Positions 1 to 12,189 of a stretch of DNA of 64,000 nucleotides are shown piece after piece (the stretch's first letter is position 1; each line of letters starts with the position of its first letter). Source of the stretch: Brachionus rotundiformis (lineage: Eukaryota; Rotifera; Eurotatoria; Ploima; Brachionidae); the NCBI GenBank assembly GCA_016802295.1, contig JAESIW010000200.1, positions 4,092,327 through 4,156,326 on the forward strand, in the 5' to 3' direction. The notes below the pieces were generated by a model. The model saw only the letters and a program-made list of their open reading frames with translations. It had not been told where the DNA came from and made no database searches. Made by a program: the position numbers and the translations under genes.

Positions 1-1702
1 ATGGTTGTGAGTTGTTATTTGACTAGTTGGAATATTTTTGGTAGAAGTTGATGCTGAACATTGTGGACCACTGAGAATGTGGTTCAATATTTTCATAAGA
101 GGATATCTGCCTTGTTTACAAAAGTTTCCATTGAAATCATCAAAATCAATCTTATCAAAAACAAATTAAACATATTCGTGTCAAACGAATTAAATTTAAA
201 TAAAATTAATCTATTAAAGACTAATTTTTATGGTAAAATACAAAAACTCACAGCCCAAACCATTGCACCACCAAGACACTTGTCTTTGATGTAATTTGCT
301 TTTATCACAATCGACTCTTGATTCTCGTATCCAATCCATTCATTTCCATATGTTAAACCAACAGCTCCATACTCTGTATCGACTTTTTCAACAAGATTAT
401 TTTCTTTTATTAATTGACAAATCTTTTTTAAATAAGAAAAGCAAAAAATTAATTTTGTTTTTCAAATAAAAACTTCTAACAAAGTCAATTTACTTCAAAG
501 TAAGACAAAACACCAGCTTCTTTGGTATATTGACCAGATTTTGAAGAGCCCATTGTAGGTGAACCTATTTGATTTTGTCTGGCATTTCGTAATTTAAACC
601 CTCTTCCGTAAAAAGCCAAACCAAGTATCAGTTTTTCTTTTGGACAGCCATTTTTCAACCAATAATTGACTGCCCAGTCCTAATTAGCAAAAATTAATTG
701 TTTTTTTTCTTATTTTCTTTTCAAGATTAATTTACAGCATTCAAAGTATTCTCCCACGACATGTCACCAATTTTTGGATACAATGCCGAATGAAATCCGG
801 TCTTGCTACTCCATGATCCATGAAACTAAAACAAACAAATTAATTTTTTTTTATTTAGAAAATAAACAATTAGAAAAAAAAGTACATCATCAGCCATCAA
901 ATTGACAAAATCAACCGATTGACTAATTTTGTTTATTTCATACGAAGTGTCAATGGTTCCTTTACCAGCCGAAACAGCAATCGACAATTCAAGACGTTCT
1001 TTGCCAGATGATTCAGCATTGAAAGCTTTTCTCAATTTCTACAATCAAATAAAATAATAAATTTCCAAAACTAATAATGAAAACAAAATTAAATACATCT
1101 AGCAATTGTGTAAATTGGGTTTTTTTGACCACTGGAAATTCCCAGTCAACATCTAAGCCATCAAAGTTATACTTTCTCAAAAAATTGATTGAATTCTGTG
1201 CAAACTGTGCCAATGTGTTGTCGTTTTGAACAACTTTGTGTGAAATTAAGGAATGCATAAAAAATATGAATAAAAAAATACCAGTATCAAATCCACTTGA
1301 ACCTTGTGCCCATCCACCTACTGCCAAAAGTATCTTCAATTTCGGATTGATCAGCTTGAGTACCATGATTCTTTCATACATACCAGGACCATTGTCAATA
1401 CCCAAATCGCTTTCTTCCGTATTTGCCAATGAATAGTTTTCAATTTTTGCAAATGCATACACAATGTGAGTGCATAGTTTTGGATCAATATCTTCTGGAT
1501 AAAATTCGGCACCAGTTGGCCTCAATTGTGCCCTATTGGTAAAATAGCTGTAAAAATATTTCAAATTTATTTTTCTTTTTTTAAACATTAAAATGAGAAT
1601 ATTATAGTACCAAATTTTCTTATATTCAGCAAAGCATCCACTTATCACACATCCTAGTAAAATAAATCCAAATTGAATCAATTTTTTTTTCAATAACATC
1701 AT
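1..1702 (-). CDS. GH18 chitinase copy A (3' end cut by window edge)
   Basis: Secreted family 18 chitinase, predicted to hydrolyse beta-1,4-GlcNAc chains outside the cell. The start is the first of two adjacent ATGs at 1702, followed by a signal peptide ending near SGCFA. Exons match copy C once introns of 48-70 nt are removed; the catalytic motif DGLDVDWEFP is present. The linker and CBM14 domains lie beyond base 1. The copy matches copy B at a fixed offset of 9,664 bp and I saw no difference in roughly the first 1,075 bases; scattered changes follow. Two substitutions touch conserved residues: the usual YFTNW reads YFTNR, and the usual MxYD reads MADD at the end of exon 4. A TATAAATA box lies about 60 bp upstream. 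Whether it is an active enzyme is uncertain because of those two changes. Confidence 0.85.
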
Positions 1703-1760
1703 TTTTATCTCTAATTAAAATTTTTCAAACCGATGTAATTTTTTGTTCATTTGTCACTTG

Positions 1761-1768
1761 TATTTATA
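1761..1768 (-). promoter_or_regulatory. TATA box of chitinase copy A
   Basis: TATAAATA on the minus strand, about 60 bp before the ATG at 1702. The same box sits at the same distance in copies B and C, so it is likely the core promoter of this gene family. Confidence 0.55.
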
Positions 1769-2321
1769 GAACCAACTTGATTAAAAACCATTGATCTTGA
1801 ACTTCTGTCTCACAAAGTTTCACCAAACTCATTACAACACTAAACAAAAAGTGCATGGTTTCATTAAACAACTAAAATTAATTAATTATCTCTCTCTCTC
1901 TCTTATTGGAAGCTCCAACTTGCCTCAAAGCATTTTGATCCAAATCACCAACATATGGACATCAAAATTTACTGTCTCTATTTCAATTTAAAGCTTAGGA
2001 CATATTGTCATTTTCATTAATTAAAAAGATTTTGAAATTGTTTTGCAAGAGTTTTCTTTTAATTAAAATCTTTTATATTTTAAAAACAATTTTCTAGCAA
2101 TATTTCTAAACTTATACTTTAACTTTTTTATTTTTTCAAATAAATCCAAATTCTTTGAAATCATTGATAATTTTTTTATTTTTCAAAAAAAAAAAAAGAT
2201 CCAAAGTATTCATCACCTAAATCGATCTTACTTACAATAAACTTTTTATTTAGTATTTTGATAGATTTAATTTATTCATAAAATTTTGATTCTAAGTTTT
2301 AAATAATTTTCTGTTCATTAT

Positions 2322-5300
2322 TTAGTTATTTTTTATAGTAAAGTCAATCCAAGATAGATACTCAAAAACATTGGTGTAAACCCCAAATCCTTATTAAATT
2401 AGTTAGGATATTTTCATTTTCATTTAAATAAAATTACCATCACATTTCGATCTTCCATAACTTACAATACCAACAATGTAATAGCGACCTTTATCATAGA
2501 CAAACATCGGTGATCCACTATCACCCTAATTATAACATGGATTTATTTATTTCAAATAAATAAACATTTTTTTACCTGACATGAATCTTTTATAACACCT
2601 TCTGAAATCCCAGCACTTATTTTAAAGGAATTATGATATTTTTGCAAATGAATGAATTTACCAAAGTTGAGATTTTTGTAAATTGTAAAAACTACATTCT
2701 GACGCATTTTTTATTTCCACGAACGTTTCTTGTAATTTAGAAGGAAATATTCCTAAAAAATATGAATAATTTTTTATAATCGTTTTTATTTTGGCTAAAA
2801 ACCTTGAATTGATATTTTTCCCTTAGAAAAAAAAAATTAAATATATCGTAATTTTATCATAATCATCGATCACTGTCGTAATCATCAATTTTTTTATTAT
2901 TTTTTATTTATCTCAATTTATTTTTTGTATTCACTCGAAAAATCTTATCTTTATTTAATATTTAATTATTTCAATTTAGTTTTTTCCGGATTACTTGTCA
3001 CAAGTTCCGTTTCGAGCTCTTTTCAAAATATTTTTAATTTTCAATAAAAAAAGATATAAAAACTTGTGTTGTTTTTCCTAATTTTCTTATACAAAAAAAA
3101 CAAATCTAACAGAATAAAAAATTTATATTGACAATCCATAAAAATTAAGTAATAGATATACCTTCTTTACTTGATAAAAAAATGTAATATTGAAAAATTT
3201 TAGATAAAGAGGTAAGGAACTAAACGTCAAACAGGAATAAAAAATCGTGTTTTATGACGAATAAAAATACCAAGAAGACCATTGGAAATTATTGAAAAAT
3301 ATTTTTATGCCAATCTGTGGATCGAAGGTTCGATCCCCGCAAGGGAAGAGAAAATCTTAATGTCTCTTTAGTACGAAGCTCATGTTTTAAAGTCCTTTAT
3401 TTAAAAAATGGGGTACCAAAAAGGTACTTAGAAAGGAGATGAGCTCCCCCTATGCTCCACAAGGAGCGAAGAAGGTTTTAAAAAAAAGATCCTCTGTTCT
3501 TTTTACATTGGTTATGCTGATAATCCAAAATTATCAAGTCAAGATCAGTCGCGTATTTCATTACTTGATCAAGTAACAAAAGTTAAATGAAATTTAAGTA
3601 TTTTTGCTTAAAGAGATTACCAAAGAAGATAAGCTAAGGACGTAAATATTAGACAATAATGTCTAAAAGAATAATAACTGCATAGTTATTGTGATAAAAA
3701 AAAAATAAGATATTGAACGAAGTAGGGAACAGAAATGATGTTTCTATCGAAATCGTTTAAAAAATTATAAATTGATAGTAAATTGAAAAACAGTGACCTT
3801 TAATGACCTTAATTTTATAAATGGTACATGTACCTGTGCATACTGGAAAAAAAATATACCTTTAAACATACATCAGCTTTAGGAGTGCTTAAAAAAGCAT
3901 CCTAATGCAAAATATGTGCTCTTAGACAAAAAGGAAGACCTGCTAATAAACTGTTAGCTTTGTGGTATAGGCCGGTGAAAACTCGGGAAGTAACAAATAA
4001 CAAAAGTTCCAGATCAAATCGAAGTTCAAAATGTTAGTTCTGATTTAGATGAAAAAAATTTTTATAAAAGATGAAGGCACCATGGTTTTAAATCTTTTTT
4101 TAATAAGATTATTGATACCTTTAGATATCATTAAAAAAGAACCTAACCACCACCCACTCAAGTATGACCAACACACATTCAAAACACACATCTAAAATTT
4201 TTTGTGTGTGTCAATGTGTCTTAAATTTTTTTGTTTGCCCCCTGGCTATGCTATTGAGTCATTTAACCAGTCAATAAAACCCAATTTTACAAATATAAGA
4301 AAGCTTAGCTTATTAAAATTGTTAGATTATTTACGGGATCTGACCAAATACCATTCAATTAATCTTGACGAATTTAGTTCTGTACCAACTGTTACTAAAG
4401 CTATGTCAAATAAAACTTGAAAAAAATATAAATTGATGATTTAAAAGAGTTAAGCCTAAATTTTTAATTATTATGAAAAATATTTTGTAAAAATGAATAA
4501 CCAATCTTGTTCTTGTAAATATTATCTAAAATGTAAGATTTGATTTGTTTGTGTTGTTTAAGCAAAAAAGAAAATTTCCAAATTCAGGATACTTGAGTGT
4601 GTGGTGACACAATATTCCCATTAAAAAAATATATAACAATATGATAAGTATTCATTATAAACTGTATTAATTTTTTTCTTACAACTGCTAATTTCGCCGA
4701 AATACAAAAGATTAATCGGGGGAAATTGGTTCTATAATGGGTCTACGCAATCAGCACACGCAAAAATCGTTTCAGTACATCCTTAAAATCTAACAAAAAC
4801 CCTAAATTTAAAAACACTATTGACACTGTCCTGTACACCTATTTTATTAATTTATTATAAATCCAGAAAAATTAATTGAAAACTTCTTAACGTATGACTT
4901 TTAATTATTTAATAAAATTGATGATGAAATCTAATTTTAGTTTTATTATTATTTTTAGTTTAATATAATATAAAGTTAAAAAAGAAATTTTTGGTCAACC
5001 TTTTTTAGGCAAATTAACAAAAGTCTCAGTAAATTTAATTTTAAGTCAATGCGTGTAGATGGCTACAAATCTTATACTTCAAAAAATATTTGCAGCTACA
5101 TATTTCAGCAAGATTCCTGATTTGACAGGTTCCATGGTATTCGTCACGATTATCGAACTGACAAATGCCAGGTGCCAAACACGTAAAATAAGCCTTTTTG
5201 GCAAACTTTGAAGCTTCTTTTTTATTTACTGAATTAAACTCAACCATTTTCATGGAACACTTTTAAAATTCAAAAACACTTAGCTATTATCTCATGGATT

Positions 5301-6854
5301 CTAAAGATGTGTGTGCTGATTAGACTTTGAAAAAGCGTAAAATTAATTTTCAGTTTAAAAAAAAATTTTCCGAGTGTGCAGAACAGTGATATTTACTTTA
5401 AAAATACTTAGACAAGATAATTAATAAGGTATTATTAGAGATAATCTACTTCAATTATTATTCCTAATATTACTATTCAAAATTTTTTTGATTAAAACTT
5501 TTAAGTTATTTGATTCTAAAAGTTAATATTATGAGAAAAAGGAAGGCTAGTTATTAATAAAAAACTTAGTACTGAATCCTATCTATATAATACTTATTTT
5601 TAAAAATTAACAAAAAATTAAAATGTTCTTCAAACAGTGACCGAATTAAAGAAATTAAAAATTGAATTTAAAATACCCATCCAATTACTAGTGCTTTTTT
5701 TCCAACATGACCAATAAACTCGTTAGATAAGCAAATGGTACCAACTGTTGGTGAAAATTGAGCTGGATATTTTAGTTTAAATAAAGCTATGTCATTTTGA
5801 TAATTTGTTGAATTATAGGCAGGATGCTTTTTAATTTTAATTGCAACAAAATAATAAATTTTTCAACATTAACTTTACCTTTATAATTTTGGAAACCCTT
5901 ATTTCTCTAACTTTAGAAATTAGTCTTATGTCATGGTAGCCCAAATATGCTTTCCAGTAAGGTCTTTTCACTAAATTAGCTTTTATTTGTATGAAATTTT
6001 TAAACTAAATTCTTACGATACTACACAATGAGCTGCTGTCAAGACCCTATTAGAAATAAAAATTAATTTTTAACTTTAATTTAATTAACTACACCATTCG
6101 TCATTTAAAAGTGTTCCACCGCAGAATTTTTTATCATCTGTCAAATAAACTTGCCAAGGCCACGAGTTAGGAGCAGCTTCTGAGCCACCAATTATTCGTG
6201 CTGAATTCAAGCCGATAAATGAAGGAACTCCGCAGCCTAAATTTAACGATGATAAATTTGAAAATTTTAATTAAAAAAAAGACAAGTTACTGTCAAAAGA
6301 GTGATTAAAATTTAAAGAAATGTAAGGAGAATATGTGCTGCTTGATAAAGTGGTTAAAATTGGTTGATTGTAATCGATTATATGAAGATAAATTGTTGAA
6401 AAAAATCGACTTGATGCGGACAAATTAATCTTAATTATTAAGTAATAATCCTCGGTGGAAAATTTAGGTACATCTGTTGGATAGATTGTTGAACTTTGGC
6501 AAAAGTCATAAAGGGTCTGCCGTTGAGCATTTAAAACAAAAAGATTGTCTTTTTGGCAATTGATTGATGAATTTGCAAAAATGATCAGAATTAGCTTTAA
6601 GAAAAATTAAAATATTTAATTGATAAAAAGAGATACCAAAAGAAACCTGTTTTTTAAAAATTGATCCTACGAAATATTCAAAACCTTTTTTTTAAATTTA
6701 AGATTAAACTAAAAAATTGAAAAGACATCCTACACGATTCATGATTATTAGATTTTTCAATTGTAAATTGGCTTGTTTGGTGAAAAGAACCACTTATGGG
6801 ACATTCAGATAAAACAAGATTTAATAACGAAAAAATAAATATTATGAAGGACAT
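2322..6854 (-). CDS. Secreted trypsin-like (S1A) serine protease
   Basis: Endopeptidase of the chymotrypsin fold. Proposed exons: 6854 to about 6735 (signal peptide MSFIIFIFSLLNLVLS), 6594-6291, 6236-6095, 6046-6017, about 5980-5879, 5826-5677, 2752-2662, 2615-2576, 2525-2438, 2389-2322. Seen in order: an N-terminal region of about 140 aa that I do not recognise (possibly CUB-like), activation site ARIIGGSEAAP, catalytic His in VLTAAHC, catalytic Asp in NDIALFKL, catalytic Ser in DSCQGDSGSP, and the end GFGVYTNVFEYLSWI. The last four exons join in frame. The joins after exon 1, after the His exon and across the roughly 2.9 kb intron (5676-2753) do not close neatly, so a small exon may be missing there or the gene may be damaged. 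That intron holds transposon relics. Confidence 0.75.
3305..3440 (+). repeat. tRNA-derived SINE-like repeat, copy 1
   Basis: Contains GGTTCGATCCC, a good match to the tRNA/Pol III B box, followed by CGCAAGGGAAGAGAAAAT and a tail with TCTCTTTAGTACGAAGC. A diverged copy with the same order of blocks occurs near 27,975. No A box or full cloverleaf was seen, so this is not called a tRNA gene. It lies in the large protease intron. Confidence 0.45.
3780..4050 (+). mobile_element. MULE-type transposase relic, plus strand
   Basis: Reading this strand with a few breaks gives NGTCTCAYWKKN, resembling the start of a SWIM zinc finger, then KYVLLDKKGRPANKLLALWY, which resembles the KRGRP-type tail after the SWIM domain in Mutator-like transposases. 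The frame is interrupted and one SWIM cysteine is lost. Decayed fragment within the protease intron. Confidence 0.4.
5041..5253 (-). mobile_element. SWIM zinc-finger fragment of a MULE-like transposase
   Basis: A 70-codon frame ends with EICSCKYFLKYKICSHLHAL, matching the CxC...CxH pattern of SWIM zinc fingers found at the C-terminus of Mutator-like transposases. No transposase core is seen beside it. The sequence AATCAGCACAC occurs near 4,750 and in inverse orientation near 5,315, which could be remnant terminal repeats. Lies inside the protease intron; treated as a relic. Confidence 0.45.
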
Positions 6855-8759
6855 ATCTTAGTTTAAAGAAAAATTAAAATTAAGTTGAAATTGAGATAAA
6901 AAAATTATTCAATGAAGATTTAAAGGAGTCTGAGCAAACAATTGACATTTTAATTTAAATATAATACTTAACAAATATTTTAAATATTTGAATGTTAGAA
7001 TTTTATATTGAGAAGTATTAAAAATCCATTATCTAATTGAAATAATATTATATAAATAAAAATGTGCTTTTCTATTTTTTACCAACTTAAATGTTTGTTA
7101 TAGAAAGATTTTTAATAAAATTGAATTTATACCAAATTGATAAATGAATGTTATATTTTCAATAATTGAAAAATTACAATATATAGTTAGATTTCGGTTA
7201 CATAATCTCTAAATTTTAATGATTTTAGTTATAAAATATTGTAATTAATATTGCAATGTAAACAATAAAAATCAGAAAGTAGAGGTTTATTAATTATAAC
7301 AATAAAAAGTTAGAGAAAAACAATCTAATTTATCATGAAAAAATAATGTACATATAAAGCTAAATAAAAATACTAGCGAATGTAGCAGTAATAGATCGAA
7401 GACATTCCAACCATAATAAGTTCGGTGTTTTAGATAGTTTTATGTTGGCTTAAAGATGGACTTTGGGACTTTTTAAACGAGATAGTTTCTACTGTAGATT
7501 GTTTGTTACATTTTAGATCATTTTCTAATAAAAAACTTAAGTCTTTTGGCATATTGAAGTTTATGATCAAAACTTAATGATCATGGTCAAAAATTATTTT
7601 TTGTTAAATTTTTAAAAAATTTTTTTAATTGAAATATTCAATGCAAAGATAGATTTTTATGTGTAACAAATGTTTAAAAACCTATTTAAATTATAATTTT
7701 TGAGGATGATAATCTTAATTTGATCATAAACTTCATTATACAAGTCTTTTTCTTTCCTTTCTCTTACTTAGGAGCATATCTTTGCATTAATTCAGGATAA
7801 GATTTATTGAATAACGTCTGTCCATTGCATTAGGAGATCTAGGTCATTCTGAAGTTCCAATGATCCAATGTTCGGGAATTTAGAAAGATCATTAAGTTGA
7901 GGTGATTGGAGTACCAAAGACAAAAGGTATAGGGACTCTCAATTAGATGTTTGATGAAAATTATTCAAGTTATTTTACCATTTTCCTGTATGGAACTTTA
8001 TCAACAGCATAAAAGAAACTGTTAACTCGAGTTTAAATTGTTTAAAATAGATAATTCTTGATTTAATCTCTACGCATTATTTCCATTAGCTTATCAGCTA
8101 TTGAAATTAGTTAAATTTATCAAATATCTCTCAAATTTATCGCATTTAGATATTGGCTATGTCTCTTTTCAATGAATATACTTTGCCAATATCTGATATG
8201 TAGGAAAGGCTTCGAAACCTTTATTTCTCAAAGTATCTGCTCTCTTTCAGCCAGTTTTTATTTCAAATACTTATTATTATTTTTAGATAAAGTGTTTCGA
8301 ATAGAATTAGGAATTCAGGATAAATCAACGCAACAAACCGTAAATTGAAAAAATTGAAAAAAAATGAATATTGCCCAGAGTTAGACAATAGGTGATGATA
8401 AATATAAAAATATGAAAAAAGTTTATTCATTGCTTGATAAAAGTAATTTATTGAAAGAGAATTAAAACATTGATTAATTAAAAAATTCCATTTAAGTTTA
8501 GAAGTTTATTTGTTTTGATTATCATTAAAAAGATAAAAAAATCAAGTCTAAAATATTTTTATTAATTTTCAATATTCGCTAAAACAATCATAAAAAAACT
8601 TAAGTAAAAAAAAATTAAAATTTGTTTAGAGTCGATATCAAATCGACTATTTTATTAAAATTTATTTTAATCAAGAATAAAAATATCATTTAATTTTCAT
8701 TCTTGGATAAGATCATTTGTTTGCATTAAAAATTTATAAACTTTTTAAACTTAAAATTT
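6855..8759. other. Gene-free stretch between protease and chitinase B
   Basis: Very AT-rich with no intact gene. The right part from about 8,178 belongs to the inverted repeat arm downstream of chitinase B. A LINE reverse-transcriptase remnant is suspected at 7,780-8,010. The rest shows nothing recognisable. Confidence 0.6.
7780..8010 (-). mobile_element. Probable LINE reverse transcriptase remnant
   Basis: Minus-strand reading shows AVDKVPYRKMVK, like the RT segment KAFDKVPHxxLL, and then LELQNDLDLLMQWTDVIQ, like the LQxDLxxLxxW segment of non-LTR reverse transcriptases. Stops and gaps interrupt it. Short and decayed, so the call is tentative. Confidence 0.35.
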
Positions 8760-11366
8760 TTAAATTGAACTCTGTAGCGAAGACGATTGAAAGTTACAAA
8801 TTCCAAGATTTTCATCAAATGATAAGCCACCAGGGCATAATTTAAGAACTGCCAAATTGTTGCTACAATGCCAAAATGTTTTACAATCATCAATGTTCTT
8901 GAACAAACCATTCGGACTTGGACACATAAAATCTAGATTGAATAAAATTAGTTTAAAAACTCATTTTTGTCTTTTATTACTTTGACTATTTTGTTGTTTG
9001 GTTGAAGTAGTTGGTAAAATGTTTATCGAGTTTGTTCGATCAAGATCGCCATTGAATAATCTTGATTTAGTTGAACAAATTTTGAGTCCACTGTCAAAAA
9101 TCAAACTACCAGGACATTGTTTCAAATAAGCATTGTTGTTTGAACAGTGCCAAAATTTATTCGAATCCTGGACGTGTGCAAAAAGTCCCGATGGTTCTGG
9201 ACATTTGAATTTCTCATTCAAATTAGCTGAATGAGTAGAAATTGTCTGTCTTGTTGTGAATTGACTTGTTTTTGGTGAAGTGAATGTCTTTGTGTATTGA
9301 CAATTAGACTTTAAAATTTTGAATTAAAGTCAATATTTTAATAATAAAAGAGAAGTCAAAATTTACAGGTTTAGTTCTGACACAAGTTTGCTGTTCAAAG
9401 TTAAACCAGTAACTATTTGGACATTTTACAGTTGCAATTGGATTTGAAAATCCTTTCATGCACACTTTGAAATACTCGCATCCATTTTGAGCCAAAATGA
9501 AGTTGTTCTCTTTGCCTGTGCAAAAGTCTTTTGGAAAAATAAATCAATGTAATAATTATTGATTTAAACAAAAAAAAAAAGATAAAAATACTATTTGGTA
9601 GATTAGAATGAGTAATTGTTGTTGGTCTAACTGATGAACTCTGAGTTGAATGATGATGATGATGATGGTTGTGAGTTGTTATTTGACTAGTTGGAATATT
9701 TTTGGTAGAAGTTGATGCTGAACATTGTGGACCACTGAGAATGTGGTTCAATATTTTCATAAGAGGATATCTGCCTTGTTTACAAAAGTTTCCATTGAAA
9801 TCATCAAAATCAATCTTATCAAAAACAAATTAAACATATTCGTGTCAAACGAATTAAATTTAAATAAAATTAATCTATTAAAGACTAATTTTTATGGTAA
9901 AATACAAAAACTCACAGCCCAAACCATTGCACCACCAAGACACTTGTCTTTGATGTAATTTGCTTTTATCACAATCGACTCTTGATTCTCGTATCCAATC
10001 CATTCATTTCCATATGTTAAACCAACAGCTCCATACTCTGTATCGACTTTTTCAACAAGATTATTTTCTTTTATTAATTGACAAATCTTTTTTAAATAAG
10101 AAAAGCAAAAAATTAATTTTGTTTTTCAAATAAAAACTTCTAACAAAGTCAATTTACTTCAAAGTAAGACAAAACACCAGCTTCTTTGGTATATTGACCA
10201 GATTTTGAAGAGCCCATTGTAGGTGAACCTATTTGATTTTGTCTGGCATTTCGTAATTTAAACCCTCTTCCGTAAAAAGCCAAACCAAGTATCAGTTTTT
10301 CTTTTGGACAGCCATTTTTCAACCAATAATTGACTGCCCAGTCCTAATTAGCAAAAATTAATTGTTTTTTTTCTTATTTTCTTTTCAAGATTAATTTACA
10401 GCATTCAAAGTATTCTCCCACGACATGTCACCAATTTTTGGATACAATGCCGAATGAAATCCGGTCTTGCTACTCCATGATCCATGAAACTAAAACAAAC
10501 AAATTAATTTTTTTTTATTTAGAAAATAAACAATTAGAAAAAAAAGTACATCATCAGCCATCAAATTGACAAAATCAACCGATTGACTAATTTTGTTTAT
10601 TTCATACGAAGTGTCAATGGTTCCTTTACCAGCCGAAACAGCAATCGACAATTCAAGACGTTCTTTGCCAGATGATTCAGCATTGAAAGCTTTTCTCAAT
10701 TTCTACAATCAAATAAAATAATAAATTTCCAAAACTAATAATGGAAAACAAAATTAAATACATCTAGCAATTGTGTAAATTGGGTTTTTTTGACCACTGG
10801 AAATTCCCAGTCAACATCTAAGCCATCAAAGTTATACTTTCTCAAAAAATTGATTGAATTCTGTGCAAACTGTGCCAATGTGTTTTCGTTTTGAACAACT
10901 TTGTGTGAAATTAAGGAATGCACAAAAAATATGAATAAAAAAATACCAGTATCAAATCCACTTGAACCTTGTGCCCATCCACCTACTGCCAAAAGTATCT
11001 TCAATTTTGGATTGATCAGCTTGAGTACCATGATTCTTTCATACATACCAGGACCATTGTCAATACCCAAATCGCTTTCTTCCGTATTTGCCAATGAATA
11101 GTTTTCAATTTTTGCAAATGCATACACAATGTGAGTGCACAGTTTTGGATCAATATCTTCTGGATAAAATTCGGCACCAGTTGGCCTCAATTGTGCCCAA
11201 TTGGTAAAATAGCTGTAAAAATATTTCAAATTTATTTTTCTTTTTTTCAAACATTAAAATGAGAATATTTGTACCAAATTTTCTTGTATTCAGCAAAGCA
11301 TCCACTTATCACACATCCTAGTAAAATAAATCCAAATTGAATCAAATTTTTTTTCAATAACATCAT
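8760..11366 (-). CDS. GH18 chitinase copy B with three CBM14 domains
   Basis: Secreted chitinase, complete in the window. Starts at the first of two adjacent ATGs (11366), signal peptide to SGCFA, then GH18 domain with YFTNWAQ, GGWAQGSSGFD, catalytic DGLDVDWEFP and FYGRGF, a Thr/Ser/His-rich linker with six His codons in a row, and three cysteine-rich CBM14 chitin-binding domains; stop at 8760. Exon layout mirrors copy C (11 exons, small GT-AG introns). As in copy A, the MxYD motif reads MADD. That Tyr normally contacts the substrate at the active site, so activity may be reduced, or the gene may serve as a chitin-binding protein. TATAAATA lies about 60 bp upstream. Confidence 0.88.
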
Positions 11367-11424
11367 TTTTATCTCTAATTAAAATTGTTCAAACCGATGT
11401 AATTTTTTGTTCATTTGTCACTTG

Positions 11425-11432
11425 TATTTATA
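11425..11432 (-). promoter_or_regulatory. TATA box of chitinase copy B
   Basis: TATAAATA on the minus strand about 60 bp before the ATG at 11366, conserved with copies A and C. Confidence 0.55.
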
Positions 11433-11907
11433 GAACTAACTTGATTAAAAACCATTGATCTTGAACTTCTGTCTCACAAAGTTTCACCAAACCCATTACA
11501 ACACTAAACAAAAAGTGCATGGTTTCATTAAACAACTAAAATTAATTAATTATCTCTCTCTCTCTTATTGGAAGCTCCAACTTGCCTCAAAGCATTTTGA
11601 TCCAAAACACCAACATATGGACATCAAAATTTACTGTCTCTATTTCAATTTAAAGCTTAGGACATATTGTCATTTTCATTAATTAAAAAGATTTTGAAAT
11701 TGTTTTGCAAGAGTTTTCTTTTAATTAAAATCTTTTATATATTTTTATATCAATTTTCTCTCAGCATCTTTTCTCTTCTATTTTTTTTCAAATAAATTCA
11801 AATAAAATGTTTTCATTGACAGTTTTTTAAAATGCTTTTAAAAATCTTTTCTGATTATTCTTTTTAGTCTTTTTTTGAGATATTTGATTCATATTTTATT
11901 TGCGCCG

Positions 11908-12127
11908 GTGAAGTTAAAAGCAACTTTTTGATGAGCAGAGCAAATTTGAAAATTTAATGTTTTAATTTGAAAAAAATTCAAAGCTTTTGAAAAACAAAAA
12001 ATTTTAACAATTATAAACAAAGATTGTTAAATTAGAATTTTCATTTTTTTTTTGTCAAATAAAATTTTCTGTAGAACAAATTATTGAAAATTTGCTCTGC
12101 TTTAGAAAAAATTGCTTCAAAATTCAC
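11908..12127. mobile_element. Short inverted-repeat element (MITE-like)
   Basis: About 220 bp. The left end (GTGAAGTTAAAAGCAACTTT) and the reverse complement of the right end (GTGAATTTTGAAGCAATTTT) stay alike for about 50 bp, including an exact AGCAGAGCAAATTT on both. No coding capacity. No clear target duplication. It starts within about 10 bp of the inner edge of inverted arm 1. Confidence 0.5.
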
Positions 12128-12189
12128 TGTTCCTTTTATTTTTAGCTTTCAATTTTTTCGTTTACTGTGATAGATTGAATATTTGGGTT

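Larger units (their letters stand above)
8178..11901. repeat. Inverted repeat arm 1 (chitinase B)
   Basis: This 3.7 kb stretch is the reverse complement of 16,193-19,913 with high similarity, including the chitinase gene, its promoter, the 3' flank and an (AG/CT)n tract. The outer edge is near ATACTTTGCCAATATCTG; the inner edge is near GATATTTGATTCATATTTTA. The spacer is about 4.3 kb. Confidence 0.85.

Noticed and set aside
3309..3345. tRNA gene suggested by the GGTTCGATCCC word
   Set aside because: No matching A box or cloverleaf stems around it, and a diverged repeat copy exists at 27,975; a SINE-like repeat explains it better.
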